Source: Neospora caninum Liverpool (lineage: Eukaryota > Apicomplexa > Conoidasida > Eucoccidiorida > Sarcocystidae). From it: DNA of 64,000 nt. Below the pieces are notes generated by a model that did not search any database, was not told where the DNA came from, and was given only the letters and a program-made list of their open reading frames with translations. Below are positions 33,914 through 47,600 of the stretch, in pieces. Numbering within the stretch: position 1 is the stretch's first letter; each line of letters starts with the position of its first letter. Made by a program: the position numbers and the translations under genes. The stretch lies in the NCBI RefSeq assembly GCF_000208865.1, contig NC_018397.1, positions 4,121,748 to 4,185,747 of the forward strand, given 5' to 3'.

Positions 33914-36811
33914 TCTCTCAGCCTTACTCACCCTTACTCTGTCAGTCCTCACCTCGCATTCGGAATCCTTCTCGGTGCGTCCCCGCCTTTTTTTCGTTCT
34001 CTTCCGCTGTTTTCGTCGCCGCTGCGCCTCTTTTCTATCCTCTTTTCCGCGCATTCGCTGAGCATTTCTTTCTCGTGCTTCTCCTCTCTGCCTCTCTGTC
34101 TTTTCTTTCTCTCCTCCTTCCTCTTCCCTCTCACGCATCTCGTCTTCTGTCTCTCTTCTTCCTCGTCTTCATGCCTCGCCTTTCTTCCTCCTGTTTGTCT
34201 CTGAAGAAAAGCTGTGGTCTTCTGTCGATAAACACCCCATTTTGCAGGGGGGAGATGCACAGCGAGCGCAGGCGTCCTTGCATAGGGGGGGGGCTATTTC
34301 TTTCCTCCACTGAATTAAGCCGAAATCGAAGAAGAGGGAAAGAGCCAGAAGACGCTGGCATACACGCCAGCTCCCGTTGCTACGTCCCACCAACGGAGAA
34401 TATAAATCTGTAACCTTGTCAATGTTAACACAAACATCCATCTCGGGTTTTATATATATATATATATAAATATATATATGTATAAATATATATATGTATG
34501 TATATATATATATATGTAAAAGTCGGGAGATGTAAAAGAAATGGTCGTGCATGTGAACGGTTTTATTTCTTTTTTGTACAGACAGTTGCTATCTCACCTT
34601 TCTTTTATGCCTTTACGTTTTAACGCACGTGCGTGAGAATATATGAGATACCATGGCCCCTCATTGCTTCGCATTCTCTTTCCCCATTAAGTCGGAAGGA
34701 TCAAGACTCCGCGAGGACTTGAACTGTGTTCACCACAGCGTTTTTTTCTCTGTTTTTTGGGCCGTCTTTCACGGCCGCCTGTCGTTTTTGCTTCTCGTTC
34801 ACCGTGGCACTTCTTTGGTCTTGCCATCGCCGCTTTCTGGCCTCTCGCTCGTGTCATTTCTCTTCGCGTCGACCGCGTGCTTCTCTCCCCACTCTCTGGC
34901 TTGCCTTGTCTCTGTCGTTTCCTCTCTCACCCCTCTATCTCGCTCCTTCTTGTTTTCCGTTCCTGGGCGGCTTATACCTTCTTTTTCGGCTCTCTCTCCC
35001 GTTTCGTTTTCTGGCTAAGAACGCCGAACGCACCACGCCGCCTACGCAGCCATTCCAGGTTTTTGATTTGTGGCGACACTCCAGGGGGGCAAGTGCGCAG
35101 TCTCCCTGTCGAGAGGCTGAGCACACAGTGCTGAATCAGGCCAGCGTCCAGCTTCTCGCGTTTCTCCCCGTTCCGTGCGGGGCAGAGTCAAACCGATTCC
35201 TGCCTGATGCATCAGCGATCGACTGGGGAAGAGATCTGCAACGACACGGTCTCCATCCTCCTGTTAAGGATATCTATGCATGCAGTCGTACACGAAAATG
35301 TGTGTATCCACCGACTTACATATCTGTAGCTACATGTTCAGACATCTCGAGAAGGCGGACGCTAGTTCTCATATCTGAGTGTTTGCGTCGAACACCAGCA
35401 TTCCTATAGCATGATGTACATCCGTGACTATGGCTCTTTCTGTGTGTCTCGGTTTGTTTCGTTTTTCTTTATACATGCACATATAGATGCATATAAATAT
35501 ACAACCGTCATGTGTATACAAGCTATACGAATATCATGGTATTCACTTTGGTAGTATCCTACCGGTGTCAAATAACCTTAATGTAGTAGGGTGTTGAAAT
35601 CCAACCACTGTTGGAGGTCTTCAGCTGACAAGGGAGACGGCGGTGTACAGCCGTCATAAGAACTTGCACGTGTGTATCTCATAACTGGAGGCATGTTGAG
35701 TATCCTAAATATAGCGATTGAGATGCCTTGAAAAAGGGGCCTTTTTTAAACGAAGAGCTGGATCTTTCTGATGATCCACGCGACCGTCTCCACCGCATTT
35801 TGTCTCTCGATGCGGCGGCGCGCCTCAGGAGTGTACAGAGAGCTTACGAACGTCCCGTGACAAGATCGCAGCGGAGTCTTGATCAACGCCCCTCCCGTAG
35901 CTGGCGAAAGCAGCGACACGAGAATACCCTCCAGGGGTTCACATTAAAAGCGATGAAACGTAACAGAAATGAAAATGAAAAGAAGTCCAAACGGTGATTT
36001 GCGCCTCCCCTGTGACACCGCCCTCTGCTGGGGCTCCAGCCGCGACAGGGTTTTTTGTCACTCAAACGCATTCCAGCTCGACTGGGAACGCTCTCGGTGT
36101 CCTCGCATCCCGAGCTCCTCACCATCGTCTTTTGTCTCTCGCTCTTCCGCCTCTTTGCTGCTTAGGAGTAACCTGGAAGGCGCTTGGTGCTTCCTATCCG
36201 TTTCAGCGTTTGGCGAGGAAAAAACACGCCAGTGTCCTCGTTCTCGTTCTGTGGCCTCGACTGGCTCAACTAGCTAAGTAACGCCCTCCCTTTTTCTTCC
36301 TTCTCTGCCGCTTCACCGGCTTCCTCCTTTGACGCGCCGCCGCTCCACCTGTAGAAAGGTGCCTGCGCTGAGGAGCTCTCGCCGAGTCTCGAGGCAGCAC
36401 AAACCTTCCAGCGCGTCGTTTCCTCTCCGTGTCTTGTGGTTTTCTCTGCTTCCTCTGCCGCGTTTCTGCCTCTACCTTCCTTCCTCTCCTGCTCAGTCAG
36501 GTTCTCATCGTTTCCTCCTTCCCTTTCTCTTTCACCCGGTTCCTGACACTTCCAAAACACTTCACCAGCAGCAAACGTTCCCTCCGTCCCCCCGCCGTTT
36601 GCCACGCTTTCAAAGCTTCGCCCCGAGGAGCTCCCGCAGTCCGGGGTGTACGTACACCTGGCCGCCCCCGCGAGATTCCCGCGCCGCCGTTCCGCGCCTT
36701 CCTCGCGTCTCGTGGGCCGGGATGTCTCTGCTTTCTCACTGAGGCCGCCAGACGTCTGCCTCGGCGACGCGTTGCCTCCTCGCCCAGCCAGCGAAATTCC
36801 CGCTTTTCCCT
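33914..36811. other. Convergent intergenic region, TAF10 / coiled-coil gene
   Basis: About 2.9 kb holding two 3' ends. It contains a long TA tract at 34450-34516, CT-rich sequence at 34700-35000, an AT-richer patch at 35400-35700, and short antiparallel open frames at 35728-35997 (see findings). No gene is supported well enough to call. Confidence 0.5.
34450..34516. repeat. Compound (TA)n tract
   Basis: Three TA runs separated by AAA, GTATAAA and GTATG interruptions, about 67 bp, downstream of TAF10. Confidence 0.93.
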
Positions 36812-39800
36812 TCAGGCCCCCGAAACACCGCGACAGAGGACTCCCGAGAGAGTCGCAGATGCACTGGCGTCGACGCGGAGGCGCAGCGAGGACGAAGGCG
36901 AGGCGAGCGCGCTCCCTCGGAACAAGGAAGAAGCGCGGGGGACATGAGAAGAAGGGAGAGCGTCAGGTGCCGGAACCGCCGAGACAGACAAAGAGGCAAA
37001 CAGGGGCATTGAGGGAAGAGAGGAAGGAGAGAAAGGAGGAAGGAGCGGCGACGGCAGCGGAGCACTCGACGCAGAAGTCGACGGAGGGAAAGTGCTGGAC
37101 AGTTTTTCTTCCAACCGACTCGTGGCTCTTGCGTGCACCGGGTAGGGCGACAAGGAGTGGACCGACGTGAGTTCCTCGTCGTCCTCTTTTTCCAGCTTTT
37201 TTGAGAGACATGTTTCTAAGGCTCCTTCCCCTCGTTTCCCGTTTCGCCGGGTTTCGTCGCGTTCCACGCTCGCTTGCCTCTGACTCCTTTTTAGCAACGT
37301 GCACTCTCCTTGTTTCTCGCTCTCCTCGAATGCGTCTCTCTGACGCCTGCAGAGAGAAGAGCGCAACTCTGGCGCGCAGTGCCTCGCACCGACTGAGGAA
37401 CTGAGACCAGGGGAACCTGCGCCACAGGAAGCCGGTCCGCGGAGTCTCTTCCCCGCCTCTCGGGCTTCAGCGAGAGAAAGAGGGGGTTCGCATTTCCACT
37501 GGGCTCCAAAAGTGTCTCCTGTCTCTTCGCAGTCGCGGCGCGCTCCTGGCGATTGCGGTCGTAGGGCCTGTGGGGTGTTCAGCGTTTCCAGTCTACCTTG
37601 TGTGTTGGTTTTTTCCTGCGAGCCAGGTCGAGCGTCAGTGCACAAGGCGTCGTGTGGAGAAGAAGAGAAGGAAGCGTCTCGCAAAGGAACAAGAAAAGGA
37701 GGCGCACGGGCAAGCTCTAATGCGGACGGAGACAGAGAAGCAGAAATCGCCATGGGGCAAGAGTCGCCAGGAAGCGAACGCGACGGAAAGGGAAAATGGC
37801 GCACAGAGCTCGACGAAAGAGAGAAGAGAAGAGAAGACGAATGGGCCAGCCGAGAGGAAGAGAGCGGAAGCGAAGCAGGGAGAGGAAATGAAGAATATGA
37901 CGAAGAAGAAGAAGAGGATGCCGAAACGCCTGTCGGAGCAGAGAAAGCAGATGGCGAGGCGGACCAAGAGGAAGAAGAGGAAGAAGAAGGGGCTGAGGCG
38001 GGTGTGAACTTGAACAGCGAGGCGGCAGAAGGCAAGGGTGGCTGGGGACGTGGATCAGAAGATGCAAGAAGAGGAGGGCGCTGAGCCGCGTCCGAAACGA
38101 AGGAGGGATAGGGGAAAGAAGGAACTTGCAAAGATGAAAGAGAATGACACGGAGAGAGAGTGGACGCGATGGAACGATCGAGGGGAACCGAAGAGGAGGC
38201 ACATGGGTCAAAAAGAGAGGAAGCAAAACGGTGACGCTTCGAAGACAAGCAGTGCAGACTCCTGCCGGCCCCCTGAGACGACGAGGGAAGCGAGGACGGA
38301 AAGGAAGGGCCGAGCGAGTGCTTCGGTTGTGGAGCCTGAGACGAGATAGCCTCCGAGAACGACGGGAAATCCACGAGTGTTCTTCCAGTTCGTCCTTCTC
38401 GTGAAAATGAAGCCGGGGCGAAAACGCAAGATGCAGAGAGAGATTCAGCCGTTGCAGCATATGGACAATATGGAAATGAAGGTGGAGTGAAAGACGGTGG
38501 AGACGTCTGGGGAGGCCGCGCACTTTGTGCATGCAGCGGGGCGTCGCTGCAACGGGCAAACGGAGGCGGCGAAGAGCGGCCAGTGCACGACGAAAACCGG
38601 CGCGCACCGGCCTTCCCTTTTGCGCCTGCGCAAGCTGTGCGATCCTCTTTTTTCTTCAACAAAATGCACATCCGATATCCTCCATGCGTTTCGCTTTTGT
38701 TTGAAGCGCTCCGCTTCGACGCGGCCACAGGAAAGTCGGGCTGATCTGCGATGGGAAGCGGACAAGACAGAAAAGAGGAAGAAGATGAGGAAGAGGAAGA
38801 AGATGAGGAAGAGGAAGAAGATGAGGAAGACGATGACGAAAATGAAGAAGAGGAAGATGAAGAAGAGGGATAAGAGGGGGAAGCTGAAGAGGACGAGGAT
38901 GAAGAAGCGGATGAAGAAGAAGATGAGGAAGAGGAAGAAGATGAGGAAGAGGAAGAAGATGAGGAAGAGGAAGAAGAAGCGGATGAAGAAGAGGAAGAGG
39001 ATGAAGAAGAGAAAGAGGATGAAGAAGCGGATGAAGAAGAAGTGGATGAAGAAGCAGAGGAGGAAGAAGAGAAAGAAGAAGCGGACGAAGAAGAGGAAGA
39101 GGATGAACAAGAGAAAGAGGATGAAGAAGAAGAGGATGAAGAAGAAGAGGATGAAAAAGAGGAGGCGGATGGAGGAGAGGACGCGGAAGAAGATGAAGAA
39201 GACGGTGGAAATGATGATGGAGAAGAAGCAGATGAGAGAGTTTGACAGAAGGGCGAAGCGGAAGAGCAGCGTTCTCCCTTCATGCGTTGCGGCGGCAACC
39301 GTTGGCTACGGTCGGTAGGAAAGTTCGATTGTCGCCTGGTGTTTTGTTTGTCGCGAGTGTTCGATAGAGTCGTCTTCAATGCCCGCAGCTCGCTCTGCAG
39401 TTCCTCGCATTCTTGGCGGAGCGCGGCTGACACAAAAGCACGGAGCTTGAAGCTGAAGAGCAATGTCAATATCCTGATATTTCTAATTCTGTCTGTCCTT
39501 CGACTCTCTCTTCTTCCTCAATCTCCTCTCCTTTCTCCTCGCTTCCGTCTCGACGTTTTCCTCACTTTTTCTTTCCTCTCTTTTGGCGCGCTTCTCTTCC
39601 GTGCATCCTCTCCCTTCTCTGTGGAATCATTCCTTTCTCGCCTCATCTCTCTCACCGTTCCTTTCTCGTCATTCGTTTCTGTCTTCTCTCGATCTTCTCT
39701 TTCCTCTCTTACTTGATCGGCTCTGGTACCTTGTTTTGCTCCTGGATTGCTTACCTCGCTCTCGCCCCGAGAGGACCGGACGCACGCGCCGCTCCACGAC

Positions 39801-40637
39801 CGCCGCCAGTACGTCGGTCCACGCCTCTAAACTCTGAAAGAAAGAAAGCGAGAAAAAAGGAAAGACAACGCAGCGAGAGAGGCTCAACGTTTCTCAGAGA
39901 ACAGAGAAGAGACGGCACCACGAAGTATCAGGGAAAAGAGAAGTTGGCATGTCTCTGCCGTACGCGGGCTTTGGTTGCTTCTGAAAGCTCAGGCAGAAGC
40001 GTCTCCGTTCCAGTGAGAAAACCAGAACTCGCAGTGTGTCGCCCTCAGGCCTTCCTCCTTGAAAGTTTCGGTTTCCTTCAGTTCCCATGATCTTTCAGGG
40101 TTTATGGAGGCATACTCAAACAGCCGCTTCTCGTTTGCCATCCAGCTGATCATACAAGCTGAAAACAACATTTTTACACGCGGCAGCTTTTCTAGGCTTT
40201 ACCGTCAGTCGCTTCCTCAGTCCTTGCATGTCGACAGCAAAACCCGAGCTCTCCTGCTTCCGTCTTAGCTCCGACGCCTCTAGCTTCCCGCGCGTCTCCC
40301 CGAGGGCTTTCCTCAGCTCGTTTGCTCTCTCCTTTTCTCGGGTTAGCGCGCCTTCCAGTTTCTTCTAGCAAAACAGAGAGGAAAGAGAAGACACCAAACC
40401 GAACCCGAAACTCAACAAAACATCCGACATGATTGCACTCTCGCCACCTTGCGGGACAACTGCAAAGCTGTTTCTATCCGTCCCTCTATACCTCCTTCTA
40501 TGTCTCTCTAAACCTAACTTTCTCCATCTTTCTGTATATATAAAGATATATGTATATACGGATGCACCGGTATTTATCTATGTAAGTATTTGTCGTCGTG
40601 GCTACACATCTGAGTATGTACGGAGTGAGAGACAGAG

Positions 40638-40675
<38 letters not shown>

Positions 40676-41067
40676 GCGTAGATGGGTACGCAGACAGAAA
40701 TGTTTCCACGTGGGTTTGCACATCTATACATTTGGGGATATTCAGGCTGGAGAGCACGCGACTTGTCAGGGGAACGTCGCATACATTTTGGTGGGGAGAA
40801 ACCTACAGTCCACCCCTTCCCCCTGCACGTGGCATCGACGGTACCAACTCTGTGCTTCGCCCTCGTTCCACAGACGCAGGCAAATTACAAAAATATGTAC
40901 TTATTTATTCAACTGCGTGTCTCTAATCAGTGAATCTGACGTCTTCTCTCTCTCTAGAGATACACAAGTTCGTGCATCGATACACAGATAAGCATGACGA
41001 GCCCCACCGAGAGCTTGGCAGGCGGAGCAACAACGCTCCACACGTCTGTAGAAGTATATATACATAT

Positions 41068-41108
<41 letters not shown>

Positions 41109-44100
41109 AAGATGTATGTATATGTATATATATATATATATATATGTTTATGTATATATATGTGTACTAGTGCAGAGGTGTATTTAGAGAAGAATGGAAC
41201 AATAATACCTGTCTCTTTCCAGAGACAGAAAGAGCGGTCGTGGTAGACACGGGAGAGCTCCACAGAGTGACGAGGCGAAGATCGTCCGCTCGGCAAACGG
41301 AGAGAAAATCCCGTCCCCTTTCGCGGAGGCCGTCTCTGAGAGTGTAGACACGATAACGTGAAGACCACTCCTCACGTTAAGAAACCCGTCTGTCTCTAGA
41401 GGTGCGTTTGGTGCTTTTTCTGAGGTTTTCGCGTTTTGCTATTCGCCGCTTTCTGAAGAAGCGACTGAAATTGCCCCGAGTCTCACCCGCACGGCGTCCA
41501 TCTCTTTCAGCGTTTTCTCGTCTCGCCTGCGAATGAGTCGCGAGAAAAACAAGACGAGGAAAGCAACCGCGATTTCCTCTCTCTCTTCTCGACTTAAACG
41601 ATAAAGGAGGCACACTCAAAAGAAGAACCACCGGAAGAGACACAGGGCGGCTCGTAGAAAGGCGAAAGAGGCGACACAGCATACACCGCCCATACCCATC
41701 TCTGTGGGCTCTCATCTCAACTTTAAACTCGTCAGTTCGCACACCGTCGTCAGTTTTTTGCGCCCACAGTTTTCATTTTCCCCGCCTGCTTTTCCGTCCC
41801 GTACTCGCTCGCCTTTCTTCGGTATCTCGCAGGCCGCCCCGTCTGTAGCATCTACATGTGCAGATGTGTTTTCCAGAAAAAAGAGACACAAGGATGCATT
41901 TGCAGAGCGAGTGGACGATTCGTGTATGATTTTGGCGTGACCAACGGGAAACATGGAAAAGATGGAAAAGTGTGTGCTCGGCGGATGAGGTAAGGGGTAA
42001 GGAGGGAAGGGAGGAGGTCGTGCTGTTTCTCTCGAGGTCCCAAAGGACATAAATTCGCGAAAGAATGCAAAGAGATCTCGGGTGCGCCGACGTACCCGAC
42101 TCGCGGTTTCTGTCTCTTGAGCAGGCTCAACTGCAGGGCATGCGACGCGGCCTGGCGGGCAAATCCACAGGGAAGGAGCGGCATTAAATGATCGCCTGAG
42201 AGAAGGAAGAGGAAGAAAGAGAAGAGCAAAAGAAGAACACGAGGTTGCAGCGAGTTGTGGGTTCGCCGATTTCTCTGGCTGTTCAAAGAAAGCGGAGGCG
42301 AGAAATGAATACGAAACAGGAAGCCGAGAGCGTCCCCGACTGCCTCGCGGTGTAGCAGCAAGTTCCCCTCCAGGGTTTTGGCCCGAGCTTCCGCTCGCAT
42401 TTTGCCCAAGCCTGTTTCCCGCTTGCTTCACCACTCGCGCACGCTGCCCCGGCTGTTTTTTTCGCGTATTCGCCTCGCTCTGCAGATCGTCTAGAAAAAT
42501 CTCTCTTGGCCTTTTCTCGGCGTGCGTCACCTGCTGATCGTCGCGCTTTTGCCTGCTGGCAAGCAGAGCCGCCAGGCACTCGAGTTGGGTACTTTGGTTC
42601 TTGGAAGAAATTTCGAGGAGACAAAAGAGAACCGCACACGAAACGAAAGGCGGGGCGTGTGGACGAGGATGCGGCGAAGGAAACGAAGGAGGAAAGCGCG
42701 AGAGAACGGGCGCGCCTCAGAGCAGTCCCAACACAGGAGGGAGGAAACACGAACGGTGAGAAGGGAGAGTGAGCAAGGAAGAGATTGAAATCTGCAGAGG
42801 TGGTATCTATCGGAGACAATACAGTCCCACACATGGACAGGCCAAACAAGGGTGGGAGGTGCGACTGCGGAGAACAAAGACCGTTTCCCATCTTCTCATT
42901 TCCGCTCCTCTCTCTTTCTCCTCGCTGTCTCGTCTGCTGGCGTTCTTCCCTTTGCTCCGGCCTACTTTGTGGCGAGCAATCTCCTCTTTGTGTGTAACTT
43001 GGAGGTCCAACAGGCGATGCCGCACCGCAAGGTAACCTAGCAAGCCGGCACGTCGAAGCAAAAACGGAGAGACCCATTGGAACGCAAACAGCTTAGAGGA
43101 AAGTCGACAAAAAGTGAAACGCCACCGGATCCTGGAGCACGTCCACATTGCCTGCATCCTGCCAATCTGGTCTCTCACCCACATGTCTAGAGAAACAGAG
43201 CTATGTTTAAAGCGATACCGGTGTTTGTACATGGAGTCCCCATCCACCTCAATTCACATATATGCATAAATCTCTGCACACATAGATGGATACAACCATG
43301 TATATGGATACACTCATGTATATCGATACAACATATATATACATATACATATATATACTTTCTTTTCTTCATAGGAATGATGATTTGCTTGGAGGCGCCT
43401 TACTTTCCGCTGTGTCGACGAGCTGCAATTCTTTTTCAGTCAGACTCTGGCAAAGGCTGTGGAAGAAAGCAAGACTCAAAAAGGAAGGTATTTCAGTGTT
43501 TGTGTTTGCTCCCACCGATGTCGTTCCCCGGACAGGCCGGTGGTGCTCCGAGCAGCATCGAGTTCCGCCGTTCTCTCTCCACGTCGATGGCTCTTTTTCC
43601 TTCCCCATATGCTCCTCTCGCTCTCTCCACTCTACACGTTTCTACTAGAGGATAAACATGTATATGATGCTTCGCACCTGGTGGCAGCGCCATTGCCCCG
43701 GTTGTCTGAGCGTTGTAGTTACGTTTTAGCCTCGTTCCTTTCTCTCCGTTAGGAGAGACTCTCACCGGGTATTTTCTTCTTGCATGGCTGCAAACGCTTT
43801 TCTCGCTGCCTCTTCATGTGCTCGTCTGCGAGTCATAATCGAAAACATCCCGATTGGGCAGAACCATGGAAACATGGGTTTGCCCGGAAATCTAAGAGAC
43901 TTTCATCAATCATCCTGTAGATTAGCGAGAGACACGGCGGACGAGAGGGAAATAAAATGGCGACAGACACCACGCAGAAAAAACAAGTGAGAATCTGAGC
44001 GGCAACCCCCTTTGCCAAGACACTCTCTTTCAGCGGGAAACGAAGAAGACCGCCGTTCATGGAAATCGAAGAAGCCGTCACTTCTTTCGTCTTCGCAGCG

Positions 44101-44611
44101 AGTGAAAATCCTCAGCAGGAATCAAAATGTCTCAACACGACCTCCTTGGACGCGCGCCGAGTGCTGCCGTGAAAGAGGGAACGGGGCAATGCGAAGAGAA
44201 ACAAGTTTGGAGTTGACGCGAGAGAAAGAAGCGAAAACGTGGAGACGGCGAGACGGGAGTCAACGAGGGGGAGGGAGCAAAGCAGAGGTAAAGAGAGATA
44301 CAGAGAGCGAACCAGGTAAGAGAGGAAAGAAAGATGTAGATCAAGAAACAGGACTGCTAGGGACAAAACAAAGGCACCGCCAGCAGTGGAGTTACCCTTG
44401 GTTCTCAAGGAGGTTTAGCGCGTCCTCGTAAGCCTTTTCCTGAGTTGCGAGAAAATCGGAGCAAAAAGAGAAAGCCGACATCCGATCGATACCCGTTGTC
44501 TGATTAACAGCCAAAACGCGGAGGCATGTGGGCATCTAAACAACGACATATATATATACATTGCCCTATACGTGAACTTAAACGTATGTTGCCGACTACC
44601 TGTCTCTCTCA

Positions 44612-44651
<40 letters not shown>

Positions 44652-47600
44652 TGTACATGGTTTAGGGTGTTCTCCGCGAAGACGAAAAAACCCGACCCCA
44701 AGGAGAAAGCGGAACGGGGGAGGAATTCAAACGAATCCGTCGTGACGAATGCGAGAGTTACCTGTCGCTCCAGCCGAGCCTCGAGGGCGGAGACTTGTCT
44801 AGTTAAAGGTTCGACTTCCTCACATGGCAGATACACCTAGAAGATGCATCACCGAACGGATGCCCGAGAAATCGAAAGGAAACCGTTTTTTCTCTGACGT
44901 TCTCCATGCGATCATCATGTTGCCTCCAAACTCCAGAGGGCGCCATCCTGATTTCCCCCCTTCTTTCCTTCGTTCTGCAGTGCGTCTTCTTTGTCGTTCC
45001 CCCTTTCTCACTTTTCTCTTTTTTGCGGTTGCTCTACCGTCATTCAGCGCTTCATCCTGCTTGTGCGCAAGAAATCAAGATCTAACCAGCCGTCCAACGA
45101 ACACGACTGCCGCTCTATCTACGAGGCTCAGGAAAAACTGTAAAATGGGGCACGTTCTGGTGAAACTTTGTGTCAGATCCAAGCGCGTCAGTGATAATGG
45201 CGTCGAGCTTACAACTTTAATGAGAACTCCATGCTCCCCAGCCGAGGCCCAGTGTCTGCGTGATCCAGCTGTCGTTGCCAATCTCTCTCTCAGCTTTAAA
45301 TTGCTGTTCACGTCTTCTTCTGGTTTCCTCCCCATTGCAGGGGCTGGTCGACGCGAACAGCCCCATTCTCTCTCTCGTCCGATGACGAACCGTGCGGAAG
45401 GACTCCTGGCCTCTCCAGTTTCATTTCTTGTCTCGCTTGCTGAGCGCACCCTGTTCCACGTTTTTCGCATTTCCCGTGATTCCTCCGTTTCCTTGCTTTG
45501 CGTTTTCTCCTTCTCTGCTTCGTCAAATCGCCTGCAAAACGTGAGAGCCGAACGGAAGGAGGGAGTGACTCAATCTCTCAGAGCAGCCGAGTTCGCTCTC
45601 ACGAATTGCCGCAAAAGAAAGGAAACGAAATTGGAACTAAAAATGGGAAACGCCTTTTGCCCTGTCGCGTTCATCTGGAGGAACCTCCTGCCTCCTCCTC
45701 GAGAGAGAACGCGGCCGCCATCAGACCGGGACTGCGAACGGGTTCACGAGGAAAAGAACGGAAACTTTCGAGAGAAGAGAAGAGAAAAAGACTCGCGACA
45801 GAATGCACGGGGCTGGCGCTGACTCACAAGAGCGTCGGCGTGTGAAAATGAAGAAATTTCGAAGGCGGACCTCCGGGATGAAGAAGCACTTCCTCCATGG
45901 CGGGTTTCGCGACGCTGACCAGAAGATGCGCTTTCCGTCGAAGCTTATCGAAATCCACTGCGGCAAAAAAACCGAGCTCGAAAAAGAGAAAGAAAGACAT
46001 CACGGAAAAAGAAGACCTGCAGGCGACCGAAGCCCACGACAACCGATCGCGACAACAGCGAGGCGCGAGTGCAAAGGGAATCGGAGAAAGTGTGGCAATC
46101 CGCCTATTCTGCGAAACGAAGGAATTACGAAAGCAAACGCACACACTCATGGCTACAGATGGCTGCTCAAGCATAAACACCACGCGAGAACAAAAGATCC
46201 CTGTAAGGGAGGGAAAACGGGAACGAGGCGACACATGACGGCACGAAGGCGGGGACAGAAGCGACGAGAGAACAGGGAAGCGGAAACGGGAAAAAGAAGA
46301 GAAGAATGGAGGGACGACCCGGCTCCCGTTGAGAGAGCCTGCTCTGTGTGGGAAATCCATTGGCAGTGAACGGACACTGGAGATGTCGAGCTGGCGCCCA
46401 AGTTGAAGATTCAGTTTCCGTTCTTCAATCAACATTCTCTCCGTCCCCGTCAGTTTGTGTGTCGTCTCCTGCAGCTGAAGAGAGGGAAACAGAGAGAGGA
46501 ACAGAAACGCGAAGCTCAGCAGTTCTAGAATGGGTATGTCTGCGGTGGAGGCCTGCTGGCGCGCTGAAACGGAGAAAAGGGAAACGGGAGAAAGCAAAAT
46601 GTCCGCGGGGAAGAAACGGATACACACGGCGACGACAACAGGGAGACAGAGCGGGGAAAGGTAAGGAAGAGGACAAAGAAACAGCAGGGAATGGAAATCA
46701 GGGAAAGAGGCAAAAGTGAATAGAGAAGGCAGTCAATGTACAAAGAGAGAGAGGCATACAAGGCTTGATGGAGGACACGAAAGTGGCGTCGATTACAGAG
46801 ACGACGGGAACGAATACATATATATATATATATATATATATATGCATATATACTTATATATCCCACCATGCGTCTAGACAAAACCGAATATATGTATTCA
46901 TATGCATATATGTAGTAGATACACGTAGATGAAGATGTGCAACTACCGGCATCTATGCATCAAGTGGTATGCCTCCGCATACATACATGTATTCATGTAT
47001 ACATGCAAGCATGACTACGTCGGGATGCCTGCTGTCGCAGCGACTGAGAAGACAGAATGAACGTTTTCTGGTGAAGTCGGAATTCCTGTCCTTTCTTGCC
47101 TGCATGTGTTGCGCAACAAGTCGGTCTCGCAGGGACTGGAACTGACGGAGGGGAACGCGACACTTGCGAAACTGCTCGATGTAGCTCTGCCGTTCTTGCC
47201 CGAAGGAGGCTACCGGGGACCAAGCAAAACCTAGAACCTCGTTTCCTCAAATCGCTCACATTTACGTCTACGAGACAGCTGACAGACCTGTCTGTCGATC
47301 TCATGTTCGCGTTCGCTATTTGAAGCAGAACTACACGTACAGAAATTCGTTTATACATGCACGAATATATATATATATATATCTGTGCATGATTGTGGGG
47401 CGCGTGCGAGGAGCAGGACAAGCGATGAATGGAAAGAGACTTGGAGGGAGTGGAAAGGGGATAACGACAGCGAGAACCTTGTGTAGCTGATCAGAAATGT
47501 GGGATGGAGATAGGTGGAAAGACGGGCAGCGCCCTCGATTCCGCTGGAGATTGTAGAGCAATCTTTCACAAGAAGATGTGCATGTTTTTTGGCTTTTTCC

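Noticed and set aside
38497..39318. Plus-strand Lys/Glu-rich and minus-strand Phe/Leu-rich frames
   Set aside because: These are shadows of the purine tract within the Ser-rich coding exon on the minus strand.
39989..40171. Minus-strand exon-like frame (WMANEKRLFEYASINPERSW)
   Set aside because: Its phases do not fit between exons 14 and 15 of the coiled-coil gene, which join each other directly in phase 0.
42283..42530. Charged minus-strand frames in the coiled-coil gene
   Set aside because: Three overlapping frames look plausible, but exon 11 ends cleanly at 42531 and exon 12 starts at 42151 in matching phase, leaving this as intron.
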